From Mesorhizobium sp. B2-1-8 (GTDB lineage Bacteria > Pseudomonadota > Alphaproteobacteria > Rhizobiales > Rhizobiaceae): a stretch of DNA of 64,000 bases. Of this stretch, positions 34,610 to 42,345 are shown one piece after another. The notes beneath the pieces are model-generated. The model ran no database searches. It saw only the letters and a program-made list of their open reading frames with translations, and had not been told where the DNA came from. The stretch's first letter is position 1. Each line of letters opens with the position of its first letter. The stretch is taken from NCBI RefSeq assembly GCF_006442545.2, contig NZ_CP083952.1, positions 620,001 through 684,000 of the forward strand. The letters are read 5' to 3'. A program made the position numbers and the translations under genes.

Positions 34610-35719
34610 ATGGTCGGCGTAGGTCTTATCGGCACGGGCTTCATGGGCAAATGCCACGCCATCGCGTGGAGCGCCGTCGGGGTCGTCTTCCCCGACGCGA
34701 TCAAGCCACGGCTCGTCCATCTCGGCGAGGTCAACGAGGACCTCGCCAGGCGCAAGGCCGGCGAGTTCGGCTTCGCCAAGGCGTCCGGCGACTGGCGCGC
34801 CGTCGTCAACGACCCCGAAGTCGATGTCGTCTCGCTGACGACGCCCAACCAGTTTCATCCAGAAATGGCCATCGCCGTGCTCGAAGCCGGCAAGCATCTG
34901 TGGTGCGAAAAGCCGATGGCGCCGAGCTTTGCCGAAGCCGAGGCGATGGCGGCCGCGGCGAAGAGATCGGGCAAGGTCGCGGCGCTTGGCTACAACTACA
35001 TCCAGAGCCCGGCCATCCGCCACATCGGCGCGCTGCTCGACGAGAAGATCATCGGCGAGGTCAACCATCTGCGCATCGAGATGGACGAGGATTTCATGGC
35101 CGATCCCGAGGCACTGTTCTTCTGGAAACACGAGGCGGCTTCCGGCTACGGCGCGCTCGACGATTTCGCCGTGCATCCGCTGTCGCTGGTCACGGCGCTG
35201 TTCGGCCGCGTCGCCAGCGTCATCTGCGACATGGCCAAGCCCTATGCCGACCGCAAGCTCGCATCAGGCGGGCGCCGCGCGGTCGAGACGTACGACATCG
35301 CCAGCGTGCTGATGCATCTGGAGAACGGCATTGCCGGCACGCTGCAGGTCAACCGTTCGGCCTGGGGCCGCAAGGGCCGCATCGCCATCCAGATCTTCGG
35401 TTCCAAGGGATCGATCCTGTTCGACCAGGAGCGGATGAACGAATTCCAGCTCTACCTGACGTCGGACCGGCCGACCGAACAGGGCTACCGCACCATACTG
35501 GTGGCGCCGCAGCACAAGCCCTATGATCTTTTCGTGCCGGCGCCCGGCCACGGCCTCGGCTTCAACGATCTCAAGATCATCGAATGCCATGAATTGCTGA
35601 CGCGACTTGCCGGCAAGCCGGCCCGGCTCATCGAGTTCGCCGAAGGGCTGGAGATCGAGCGCACTGTGCACGCCATGGCGCGCTCCTTCGCGGAGAAGCG
35701 CTGGGTAGATGTGAGGTAA
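34610..35719 (+). CDS. Gfo/Idh/MocA family oxidoreductase
   Basis: 369 residues from ATG 34610 (GGAGGAACG upstream; ATG 34589 is less likely). The N-terminal Rossmann fold has VGLIGTGFMGKCHAIAW, and the conserved E-K-P is in LWCEKPMAPSFAEA, followed by the GFO_IDH_MocA C-terminal domain with the catalytic-site segment GYGALDDFAVHPLSL. These enzymes oxidise or epimerise sugars and inositols with NAD(P). Being divergent from iolR, it probably handles an inositol isomer such as scyllo- or chiro-inositol, but the exact substrate is not readable from the sequence. Confidence 0.88.
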   Translation: MVGVGLIGTGFMGKCHAIAWSAVGVVFPDAIKPRLVHLGEVNEDLARRKAGEFGFAKASGDWRAVVNDPEVDVVSLTTPNQFHPEMAIAVLEAGKHLWCEKPMAPSFAEAEAMAAAAKRSGKVAALGYNYIQSPAIRHIGALLDEKIIGEVNHLRIEMDEDFMADPEALFFWKHEAASGYGALDDFAVHPLSLVTALFGRVASVICDMAKPYADRKLASGGRRAVETYDIASVLMHLENGIAGTLQVNRSAWGRKGRIAIQIFGSKGSILFDQERMNEFQLYLTSDRPTEQGYRTILVAPQHKPYDLFVPAPGHGLGFNDLKIIECHELLTRLAGKPARLIEFAEGLEIERTVHAMARSFAEKRWVDVR

Positions 35720-35784
35720 CGATCGCGCTGGCGCCGGTCCAGGCTTCCACGTGATCCAAACGTCGGCGGGCAGGTTTCAACGTC

Positions 35785-35963
35785 GGCGCTGCCCCTCATC
35801 TGCCTGCCGGCATCTTCTCCCCGTATAGTGACGGGGAGAAGGTGCGGTGTCGGTCTTGGCGCCTGTTCTGCAACGCAGCCGATTGGCGAAATCCGGCGAA
35901 GGCGACCCTTTCTCCCCGTCACTATGCGGGGAGAAATGCCCGGCAGGGCAATGAGGGGCGGCG
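35785..35963. repeat. Inverted repeat element (CCCCTCAT family), complete copy
   Basis: Outer arms GCTGCCCCTCATCTGCCTG and its inverse near 35938-35963, inner arms each with a CTCCCCGT small hairpin (around 35815-35842 and 35910-35935). About 80% like the copy at 49617-49808. It lies between the convergent Gfo/Idh and WYL regulator genes and probably acts as a two-way terminator. Confidence 0.7.
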
Positions 35964-36006
35964 CCAGCCTATCAAACCAATCGCGCTGCGGTAGCCATCC
36001 GCGATC

Positions 36007-36714
36007 TCAACCACCGACAGCCGTGTTCGTCTCCCAGCCGGCCACCCAGACCTGCCGCAAGCGGTCGCCTTCGCCCTTGAATCGCACCCCCGTCGGCTGG
36101 CAATCCTCGATGCGGTCGCTGCGGAAGTTGCGGATCGCCTGGCGCAATTCGCACCAGGCGACGATGTTGGCGGTCTCGGCGTAGTAGATCAGCGCGATCG
36201 GGCGGATGAGGCGCTCGGAGGCCCGGCCGAGTTCGTCGCGGTAAGAAAGTTCGAGCTTTTCCTCGTCACGGATAGCGCGGCGCACCAGCGCCAGGTCGAT
36301 CGTACCGGCGGAGGGCGCGGCGAAGCCCCAGGCATGCAACGCATTGGCGTCGAGCGTCTGGCGCAGGGGCGGTGGCACTGCGCCGGCGATCTTGGCGCTG
36401 ACGCGCTTGGCCGCCTGCTTGAGTTCGTCGTCTCCGGTGCGCTCCAGCAGCGCCAGCGACAGCACGATCGCCTCCATCTCCTCGATCGAGAACATCAGCG
36501 GCGGCAGGTCGAAGCCGGGACGCAGGATGTAGCCGATGCCACGGCCGCCCTCGATCGGGACACGCATGGCCTGCAGTGCCGCGATGTCGCGGTAGATCGA
36601 GCGTATCGTCACTTCCAACTGCGCGGCAATCATCGCCGCCGTCACCGGCTGCCTGGCCAGCCGCAGGATCTGAATGATCTCGAACAGGCGCGATGCCTTG
36701 CGCATTTTTCTCAC
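36007..36714 (-). CDS. HTH-WYL (YafY/DeoR-like) transcriptional regulator
   Basis: 235 residues. N-terminal HTH_11 domain (ILRLARQPVTAAMIAAQLEV, then TIRSIYRDIAAL) and a WYL domain (about 135-215, LELSYRDELGRASERLIRP; YYAETANIVAWCELR). WYL regulators bind small molecules or nucleic-acid ligands. It is divergent from the lysE gene, with a perfect inverted repeat 13 bases above its start, so it probably controls itself and the exporter. Confidence 0.88.
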   Translation of the reverse strand: MRKMRKASRLFEIIQILRLARQPVTAAMIAAQLEVTIRSIYRDIAALQAMRVPIEGGRGIGYILRPGFDLPPLMFSIEEMEAIVLSLALLERTGDDELKQAAKRVSAKIAGAVPPPLRQTLDANALHAWGFAAPSAGTIDLALVRRAIRDEEKLELSYRDELGRASERLIRPIALIYYAETANIVAWCELRQAIRNFRSDRIEDCQPTGVRFKGEGDRLRQVWVAGWETNTAVGG

Positions 36715-36726
36715 CGGCTGCGATCA

Positions 36727-36750
36727 CAACTGACACACCATCGTCAGTTG
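36727..36750. promoter_or_regulatory. Perfect inverted repeat between WYL regulator and lysE
   Basis: CAACTGAC (36727-36734) and GTCAGTTG (36743-36750) are exact complements around an 8-base spacer, spaced about one DNA turn plus a half. Location in the 118-base divergent promoter region makes it the probable operator of the WYL regulator. Confidence 0.6.
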
Positions 36751-36832
36751 GCTCGATCTATAGGATCGCCTATCGGGTTGAAAAGCAACAATTCCTTGGC
36801 GGCACGCCGCCAAGAGGCGACAGGCAACTGAC

Positions 36833-37468
36833 ATGAGCTACGCGGAAAATCTATGGCTTTTCTTTCTTCTCCTGTTCGGCATCATAGCCGTTCCAGGCAT
36901 GGACATGCTGTTCGTGCTTGCCAATGCGCTGACCGGTGGACGCGACAGGGGGCTGGCGGCGACCGGCGGCATCATGGTCGGCGGCATGGTGCATACGCTC
37001 AACGGTGCGATCGGCGTCGGCCTGCTCATGCATTTCGTGCCGATCCTGTTCAAGCCGCTGCTGATCGCCGGCGCCGCCTATATGGCCTATATCGGCATCG
37101 CTCTGATGCGCAGCTCGATCACCGTCGGCCATGACGGGCCCGCCGGCAGCCGCTCCGCATGGAAGGCGTTTCGCCAGGGTTTCGTGACCTGCCTGATCAA
37201 TCCGAAGGCCTATCTCTTCGTCCTGGCCGTCTACCCGCAGTTCCTGAAACCGCACTACGGTCCGATCTGGATGCAGGCGACGATCATGGGCCTGCTGACC
37301 GTCCTGACGCAGGCCGCGATCTATGGCGGGCTCGCCATATCAGCCGGCCGCAGCCGCAGCCTTCTGATCGCCAATCCACGGGCGACCGTCCTTGCCGGGC
37401 GTGCGGCCGGGCTGCTGCTGTTTGCGGTTTCCGTGTTCACTGCATGGGAGGGCTTGAGGGCGGCATAA
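36833..37468 (+). CDS. LysE family amino-acid exporter
   Basis: 211 residues, six helices. The family motif is IAVPGMDMLFVLANALTGGRDRG near residues 18-40 and FRQGFVTCLINPKAYLF near 112-128. LysE/RhtB proteins export amino acids or homoserine-type compounds from the cytosol. The start ATG 36833 has CAGGCAACTGAC before it, a weak ribosome site. It diverges from the WYL regulator and converges with the DAHP synthase gene (38 bases apart). Confidence 0.9.
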   Translation: MSYAENLWLFFLLLFGIIAVPGMDMLFVLANALTGGRDRGLAATGGIMVGGMVHTLNGAIGVGLLMHFVPILFKPLLIAGAAYMAYIGIALMRSSITVGHDGPAGSRSAWKAFRQGFVTCLINPKAYLFVLAVYPQFLKPHYGPIWMQATIMGLLTVLTQAAIYGGLAISAGRSRSLLIANPRATVLAGRAAGLLLFAVSVFTAWEGLRAA

Positions 37469-37506
37469 TTCCCGTCGGCGCCGCCCTCCCCCTATCGTCG
37501 GCTGTA

Positions 37507-38598
37507 TCAGGCGGCCCCTTGCCGGCTGTCCAGCATGGCGCGGCGCGCCGAGCGGCGCCATTCGACGGAGCCGGCAAGCCCGTGCAGCACGGTTTCGGTG
37601 GTTGCCCAGTCGATGCAGCCATCGGTGATGCTCTGGCCGTAGACCAGCGGCTTGCCAGGCACGACGTCCTGCCGTCCGGCGACGAGATTGCTCTCGATCA
37701 TGACGCCGATGATGCGCTCGTCGCCCGCCGCCACCTGGCCCGCCACGTCAGCTGCCACCTTGGGCTGGTTCTCGGGCTTCTTGCTCGAATTGGCGTGGCT
37801 GACGTCGATCATCAGACGGGGCGCGATACCGATGCGCGCGAGTTCGACGGAGGCGGCCTCGACGCTTGCCGCGTCATAGTTCGGCGCGATGCCGCCGCGC
37901 AGGATGACATGGCAATCCTCGTTTCCGGTGGTCGCCGCGATGGCGCTGCGCCCGCCCTTGGTCACCGCCATGAAATGGTGCGGCTGGGCGGCCGACTTCA
38001 CCGCCTCGCCGGCGATCCTGAGATTGCCGTCGGTGCCGTTCTTGAAGCCGACGGGGCAGGAGAGGCCCGAGGCCAGCTCGCGATGGATCTGGCTCTCGGT
38101 CGTGCGCGCGCCGATGGCGCCCCAGGCGACGAGGTCGGCAATGTATTGCGGCGTCGTCATGTCGAGGAATTCGGTCGCCGCCGGCAGGCCGAGATTGTTG
38201 ACGGCGGAAAGCACGTTGCGCGCCATCCGCAGGCCCTTGTCGATGTTGAAGCTGCCGTCGAGGTCGGGATCGTTGATCAGGCCCTTCCAGCCGACCGTCG
38301 TGCGCGGCTTCTCGAAATAGACCCGCATGACGATCTCGAGCCGGTCGGCCAGGGCCTCGCGCAGCGCCGCCAGACGGCTGGCATAGTCGACGGCCGCGAC
38401 CGGATCGTGGATGGAACAAGGGCCGACGATGACAACAAGTCGATCGTCGGCCCCTGTCAGGATGGAGTGGATGGCGTTGCGCGAGGCGGCAACGGTGCGG
38501 GTCGCCGTCAGCGAGCGCGGTATCTCGCGCATCACCTCTTCCGGCGTGCTCAGCAGTCTGAGTTCCTTGACCCGAAGGTCGTCTGTGGTGGTCAACAC
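37507..38598 (-). CDS. aroG: 3-deoxy-7-phosphoheptulonate (DAHP) synthase, class I
   Basis: 363 residues, full length for the AroF/AroG/AroH type. Signatures: VIVGPCSIHDPVAA, RVYFEKPRTTVGWKGLINDP, GARTTESQIHRELASGLS, VGFKNGTDG and DVSHANSSKKPENQP. It condenses phosphoenolpyruvate and erythrose 4-phosphate as first step of aromatic synthesis. The start is GTG 38598 with AGGAG 11 bases upstream. A leader peptide with Tyr-Trp-Tyr-Phe codons and a hairpin terminator precedes it (38697-38817), pointing to attenuation by aromatic aminoacyl-tRNA supply. The symbol is by similarity; whether it is Phe-, Tyr- or Trp-sensitive cannot be seen. Confidence 0.92.
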   Translation of the reverse strand: MLTTTDDLRVKELRLLSTPEEVMREIPRSLTATRTVAASRNAIHSILTGADDRLVVIVGPCSIHDPVAAVDYASRLAALREALADRLEIVMRVYFEKPRTTVGWKGLINDPDLDGSFNIDKGLRMARNVLSAVNNLGLPAATEFLDMTTPQYIADLVAWGAIGARTTESQIHRELASGLSCPVGFKNGTDGNLRIAGEAVKSAAQPHHFMAVTKGGRSAIAATTGNEDCHVILRGGIAPNYDAASVEAASVELARIGIAPRLMIDVSHANSSKKPENQPKVAADVAGQVAAGDERIIGVMIESNLVAGRQDVVPGKPLVYGQSITDGCIDWATTETVLHGLAGSVEWRRSARRAMLDSRQGAA

Positions 38599-38615
38599 GG
38601 CTTTCTGCTCCTGTT

Positions 38616-38669
38616 AGAGCAATTCCAGGAAAAGTGCGTAGCGGTTTTCCGTCCGGAATTGCGTAAAAC
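38616..38669. repeat. Rhizobial intergenic palindrome (AGAGCAATTCC type)
   Basis: Inverted arms AGAGCAATTCCAGGAAAA and TTTTCCGTCCGGAATTGC around GTGCGTAGCGG. Related copies lie at 50808, 58683 and 63799. This one sits in the DAHP synthase leader, between attenuator terminator and gene. Confidence 0.65.
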
Positions 38670-38696
38670 TATGTTTGGGAACCTGCCGGCTGAAAC

Positions 38697-38721
38697 AAAA
38701 AAGCCGCCAGGTCTGGCGGCT
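38697..38721 (-). terminator. Attenuator terminator of the DAHP synthase gene
   Basis: On the minus strand a 9-base GC-rich stem (38713-38721 with 38702-38710) is followed by six U (A residues at 38697-38702). It lies 25 bases after the leader peptide stop. The loop is tight, so the inner base pairs may open. Confidence 0.75.
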
Positions 38722-38745
38722 GTTCGGATCTTGGTGCTGCAATCT

Positions 38746-38817
38746 TCAGATCGAGCGCAATCCTCCCGCCGCCAGCGAGCTCCTAAAGTACCAATACGTG
38801 GCGGTCAGGTTGATCAT
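38746..38817 (-). CDS. Leader peptide of the DAHP synthase gene (Tyr-Trp-Tyr-Phe)
   Basis: 23 codons from ATG 38817 to TGA 38746-38748. Codons 8-11 are TAT TGG TAC TTT, four aromatic residues in a row (TATYWYFRSSL), followed by Ala-Gly-rich residues whose codons form the antiterminator arm. No other gene is present here. The position relative to the terminator is that of a trp/phe-type leader. The ribosome-binding site is weak, so translation needs proof. Stalling at the aromatic codons in starvation would turn on the DAHP synthase gene. Confidence 0.75.
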   Translation of the reverse strand: MINLTATYWYFRSSLAAGGLRSI

Positions 38818-38876
38818 GAGTGTGGCGTATAGCTGAAGTCGCGTTGGATGTCACGCGTCTGATAGGAGTCTTGCAT

Positions 38877-38920
38877 GGATATGTAAGAATGCATATGTTG
38901 GATATGTCAAAAAGGATATG
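38877..38920. promoter_or_regulatory. Three GGATATG repeats before vapB
   Basis: GGATATG occurs at 38877-38883, 38900-38906 and 38914-38920, with a CATATG at 38892-38897 between. They directly precede the antitoxin start at 38926 and probably form the autoregulatory operator of the VapBC complex; the last copy may overlap the ribosome site. Confidence 0.55.
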
Positions 38921-38925
38921 CTCCG

Positions 38926-39171
38926 ATGCCGCTTTACGTGAAGGACCGGGAAGTCGACCGGCTGGTACTCGAGGTGCAGCGCCTCACAAAGGCGCCGAGT
39001 AAGGCCGAGGCGGTTCGCCGCGCTCTGACGCATGAAATCGAGCGCGCCCGCGCTGTCCAATCCGTCTCGGAACGCTTGGCGGAGGCGGTCAGAATGGCTG
39101 GCGAAATCGGAGAGGATAATCCTGACTTCGATATGAAAGCCTATTCGGACGAGCTTTCAGGCGGGCTATGA
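38926..39171 (+). CDS. VapB-type antitoxin
   Basis: 81 residues. The N-terminal part (LYVKDREVDRLVLEVQRLTK, then APSKAEAVRRALTHEIERA) resembles the Rv0623-like/VapB ribbon-helix-helix antitoxins, and the acidic C-terminus (EDNPDFDMKAYSDEL) would block the toxin. Its stop overlaps the start of vapC by 4 bases (ATGA). Together they bind and repress their own promoter. The module lies between aroG's attenuator and the SDR gene, an insertion typical of toxin-antitoxin loci. Confidence 0.85.
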   Translation: MPLYVKDREVDRLVLEVQRLTKAPSKAEAVRRALTHEIERARAVQSVSERLAEAVRMAGEIGEDNPDFDMKAYSDELSGGL

Positions 39172-39593
39172 GCCTGTTCATCGACGCGTCGGCGGTCGTT
39201 GCTCTGTTGCGCCCGGAGCCCACGGCAGGAGAACTCGCCGCCCGGATGGATGCCCACGGCGGGCCTTTCTTCATTTCGGCGGTCGTTCGTTTCGAGACCG
39301 CAATGGCCTTGGCGCGTTCAAAGACCCCCCTGCCTTCACCCGTGGAACCGGCGGCAATCGCAAAGGCGAATGCCGCCGTCGACCGTTTCGTGCAGGATTT
39401 GGGGATCGGCGAGGTCCTCATTTCGGCTGAAGTCGGGCGGCTCGCTGTCGAAGCGGCACGCAGCTACGGCAAGGGTGTCAATTCGCCGGCGCAGCTCAAC
39501 ATGGGCGATTGCTTTTCCTATGCCTGTTGCAAGGCATATGATTTGGCTTTGCTCTACACCGGTCAGGATTTCACAAAGACAGACATACGATAG
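39168..39593 (+). CDS. VapC-type PIN-domain ribonuclease toxin
   Basis: 141 residues. PIN-domain acidic site: D6 (MSLFIDASAVVALL), E43 (VVRFETAMAL), D114 (MGDCFSYAC) and D134 (TGQDFTKTD), all present, so it should be an active Mg-dependent RNase that cuts tRNA or rRNA unless held by VapB. Length is normal. Translation is coupled to the antitoxin by the ATGA overlap. It converges with the SDR gene at 39629. Confidence 0.9.
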   Translation: MSLFIDASAVVALLRPEPTAGELAARMDAHGGPFFISAVVRFETAMALARSKTPLPSPVEPAAIAKANAAVDRFVQDLGIGEVLISAEVGRLAVEAARSYGKGVNSPAQLNMGDCFSYACCKAYDLALLYTGQDFTKTDIR

Positions 39594-39628
39594 GTTTAAG
39601 GTGCGCCACGCGACTGGCCCGCACGAAC

Positions 39629-40423
39629 CTATTCCGGCGACGACCCGGCAACGCTCTGGTCGTAGTCGACCAGCGATCCGGTCATGACGCCCGATTGCGG
39701 GCTGACCATGTAGCTGATCAGCCGCGCGAGCTGGTCCGGCTTGACCAACTGGCCCATCGGCTGCGCGGCCTCGGCCTTCGCTAGCCAGTCATCGGGGGCG
39801 TCGTGCCATTTCTTCTGGACGATATCCTCGCCTTCGGTGTCCATCCAGCCGGGCAGCACCGCGTTGCAGCGGATGCGGTTGAAGCGATAGGCGTTGGCGA
39901 CGTTCTTGGTCAGCGTCATCAGCGCGCCCTTGCTGGTCGAATAGGGCGTCAGGAAGGACTGGCCGGTATGCGCCGACATCGACAGCACGTTGACGATCGA
40001 GCCGGGTGTCTTTTTCTCCAGCAGATGCGCCACCACGCCCTGCATCAGGAAGAAGGGGCCGCGCACATTGGTGTCGAAGATCTGGTCGAAGAGTTCTTCC
40101 GATGTCTCGACCAGAGATCCGCGCGCCGAGGTGGCGGCGGCATTGACCAGCGCGTTGATGCTGCCGAAATGCGAGAGAGCGGTGGCGACCGCGCGCTTGC
40201 AGTCGGCCACCTTCGAGACGTCGGCGCTGATGAAGATCGCGTCGACGCCTGATTTCTTGAAATGGGCAACCCCCTTGTCACCCTTCTCCTGCGAGCGGCC
40301 GATGAGCGCCAGCGCCCGGCAGCCTTCGTCGGCAAGGGCTTCGGCGACGGCAAAGCCGATGCCTTGCGCTCCGCCGGTAACGATGGCGCGGGTGTTCGAA
40401 TTGCGATCGGCGAATGCGCTCAT
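39629..40423 (-). CDS. SDR family oxidoreductase in the inositol operon
   Basis: 264 residues: cofactor motif VTGGAQGIGFAVAEALAD, NAAATSARG, catalytic SMSAHTGQSFLTPYSTSKG with Tyr and Lys, and MTGSLVDYDQSVAG at the end. It is the last gene of the minus-strand run binding protein, permease, ATPase, idhA, SDR, so it probably acts on an inositol or a keto-inositol, but the substrate is not determined. 35 bases separate it from idhA. Confidence 0.88.
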   Translation of the reverse strand: MSAFADRNSNTRAIVTGGAQGIGFAVAEALADEGCRALALIGRSQEKGDKGVAHFKKSGVDAIFISADVSKVADCKRAVATALSHFGSINALVNAAATSARGSLVETSEELFDQIFDTNVRGPFFLMQGVVAHLLEKKTPGSIVNVLSMSAHTGQSFLTPYSTSKGALMTLTKNVANAYRFNRIRCNAVLPGWMDTEGEDIVQKKWHDAPDDWLAKAEAAQPMGQLVKPDQLARLISYMVSPQSGVMTGSLVDYDQSVAGSSPE

Positions 40424-40458
40424 CGCTCTGCTCCTGTGCGTTGGGTCCGGATGCGTTC

Positions 40459-41454
40459 TTACTTGTCCAAACGGACGGTCTTGCCCGTGGTCGCCGACTT
40501 CAGCGCCGCATCGGCGAGCTTCAGCGCCACGAGGCCGTCCGCGCCGCTCGGCGCTGCCTTCTTGCCTGAAGTCGCCGCGGTGATGAAGGCGGCGATCTCG
40601 AGGGCATAGGCGTCGAGATAACGGGTCATGAAGAAGTCGTGCAGCGGCGGGCGCGTATAGCCTTTCTCGTTGGCGAGTTCGATCGACACCGGCCGCTGGT
40701 TCTCGGCAGCCACCATGCCTTTCGAGCCATGCACCTCGATGCGCTGGTCGTAGCCATAGGTGGCGCGGCGCGAATTGGAGATGACGGCCTGCTTGCCCGA
40801 TGCGGTTTCGAGGATGACGCTGACCGAGTCGAAATCGCCGGCTTCGCCGATTTTTTTGTCCACAAGCACCGAAGCGTGTGCGCTGACCGCGACCGGCTCT
40901 TCGCCGAGCAGGAAGCGCGCCATGTCGAAATCATGGATGGTCATGTCGCGAAAAATGCCGCCCGAGCGCTTGATATAGTCGATCGGCGGAGCGCCGGGAT
41001 CGCGCGAGGTGATGGTGACCATCTCGACGGTGCCGATGGCGCCGTCGTCGATCGCCTTGCGCACGGCGGCGAAATGCGGATCGAAGCGGCGGTTGAAGCC
41101 GACCATCAGCGTTGCCTTGGCCTTGTCGACGACGGCCAGGCACTTCTCCACCCGCTTGACGTCGAGGTCGATCGGCTTCTCGCAGAAGATCGCCTTGCCG
41201 GCCTTGGCGAAGCGCTCGATCAAATCGGCATGCGTGTCCGTCGGCGTGCAGATGACGACGGCATCGATGTCCTTGGCCGTCTCGATTTCGTCGATGGTGC
41301 GCACCTCGGCGCCATAGGCACTAGCCAATTCGCTCGCCGCCTTCTCGAAGGCGTCGGCAACGGCAACCAGTTTTGCCTGGGGGTTGGAACCCACGGCGCG
41401 GGCGTGGACCTTGCCGATGCGGCCGGCACCAAGGAGGGCGAAGCGAACAGTCAT
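40459..41454 (-). CDS. idhA: myo-Inositol 2-dehydrogenase
   Basis: 331 residues of the Gfo/Idh/MocA family. Rossmann motif LLGAGRIGKVHARAVGSNP (7-25), catalytic FCEKPIDLDVKRVEK, then the sugar-binding KAIDDGAIGTVEMVTITSRD, GGIFRDMTIHDFDMARFL with the catalytic Asp-His-type residues. It oxidises myo-inositol at C2 to scyllo-inosose with NAD, feeding IolE. It sits in the operon of an inositol-type ABC transporter. The symbol follows rhizobial use (iolG equivalent). Confidence 0.92.
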   Translation of the reverse strand: MTVRFALLGAGRIGKVHARAVGSNPQAKLVAVADAFEKAASELASAYGAEVRTIDEIETAKDIDAVVICTPTDTHADLIERFAKAGKAIFCEKPIDLDVKRVEKCLAVVDKAKATLMVGFNRRFDPHFAAVRKAIDDGAIGTVEMVTITSRDPGAPPIDYIKRSGGIFRDMTIHDFDMARFLLGEEPVAVSAHASVLVDKKIGEAGDFDSVSVILETASGKQAVISNSRRATYGYDQRIEVHGSKGMVAAENQRPVSIELANEKGYTRPPLHDFFMTRYLDAYALEIAAFITAATSGKKAAPSGADGLVALKLADAALKSATTGKTVRLDK

Positions 41455-41575
41455 GGAAATTTTCCTCTAGGGGATGGGTTCGAGAGAGTTGTGTCCGCAC
41501 CTTCCTGTCGAGGAAAGGGGCAAGTTCATTTTTGTCGGCGTGGCGGATCGTCCCGGAGCGGGGTAGCCACGCCGC

Positions 41576-42343
41576 CTACGCCGCGAGTTCCGCCTCGCCG
41601 GTCTTGGCGCCGGTGATGTACGAGACGATGTCCTGCCAGTCGGTATTCTCCTTGCGCAGATTGGCGACGATGCGGCCGCGCCGGAACACCACGATGCGGT
41701 CGCAGAGATCGAACACTTGGCGCATGTTGTGGCTGATCAGGATCAGCGGCTCGCCATTGTCCTTCAGCGTGCGGATGATGTTTTCGACCTGCGCCGTCTC
41801 CTGCACGCCGAGGGCAGCCGTCGGCTCGTCCATGATGATCAGCTTGGAGGCGAAGGTCGCCGTCCTGGCGATCGCCACGCACTGCCGCTGGCCGCCTGAC
41901 ATATGGCGGATCGTGTTGGACAAATTGGGGATCTTCACCGCGGTGCGAACCAGAGCCGCCTCGGTCGCCTTGCGCATATAGCGGCGGTCGAGGATCGAGA
42001 ACGGCCCGAGGTTGAACAGCACCCTTTCACGGCCCAGGAACAGGTTCGAGGGCACGTCGAGATCGTCGGCCAGCGCCAGGTTCTGGAACACCGTCTCGAT
42101 ACCTGCCTCGCGGGCCTCGATCGGTCCGGCGAAATTCACTTCCTTGCCGTCGAACCAGATCTGGCCGCTTGTGCGTTGCTCGACACCGGTGATCTGGCGC
42201 ACGAAGGTCGACTTGCCGGCGCCGTTGTCGCCCATGATGGCGACATGCTCGCCCTTGCGCAGTTCAAAGTTGGCGCCATCCAGCGCGTGCACGCCGCCAT
42301 AGCGCTTGGTCAGATTTTCGGTCTTCAGGACGATGTCTGACAT
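41576..42343 (-). CDS. Inositol-type ABC transporter ATPase (single domain)
   Basis: 255 residues from ATG 42343. One ABC domain: Walker A MGDNGAGKST, signature MSGGQRQCV (an L-to-M and slightly altered form), Walker B LIIMDEP, switch LISHNMRQV. CUT2 transporters for inositol and ribose use this family, here in the single-domain form. The start lies 3 bases from the permease stop, so translation is coupled. It energises uptake by the permease and binding protein at 42346-44465. Confidence 0.9.
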   Translation of the reverse strand: MSDIVLKTENLTKRYGGVHALDGANFELRKGEHVAIMGDNGAGKSTFVRQITGVEQRTSGQIWFDGKEVNFAGPIEAREAGIETVFQNLALADDLDVPSNLFLGRERVLFNLGPFSILDRRYMRKATEAALVRTAVKIPNLSNTIRHMSGGQRQCVAIARTATFASKLIIMDEPTAALGVQETAQVENIIRTLKDNGEPLILISHNMRQVFDLCDRIVVFRRGRIVANLRKENTDWQDIVSYITGAKTGEAELAA

Positions 42344-42345
42344 GG

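Larger units (their letters stand above)
38697..38817 (-). promoter_or_regulatory. Aromatic amino-acid transcription attenuator
   Basis: Four complementary segments are present on the minus-strand transcript. Segment 1, 38799-38804 (CCGCCA), is in codons 5-7 of the leader peptide. Segment 2, 38768-38775 (CTGGCGGC), is in codons 15-17. Segment 3, 38713-38720 (GCCGCCAG), is the first arm of the terminator, and segment 4, 38702-38710, is the second arm. Segments 2 and 3 pair perfectly over 8 bases and exclude the terminator. A ribosome stalled on the aromatic codons would free segment 2 and allow read-through into aroG. Confidence 0.75.
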
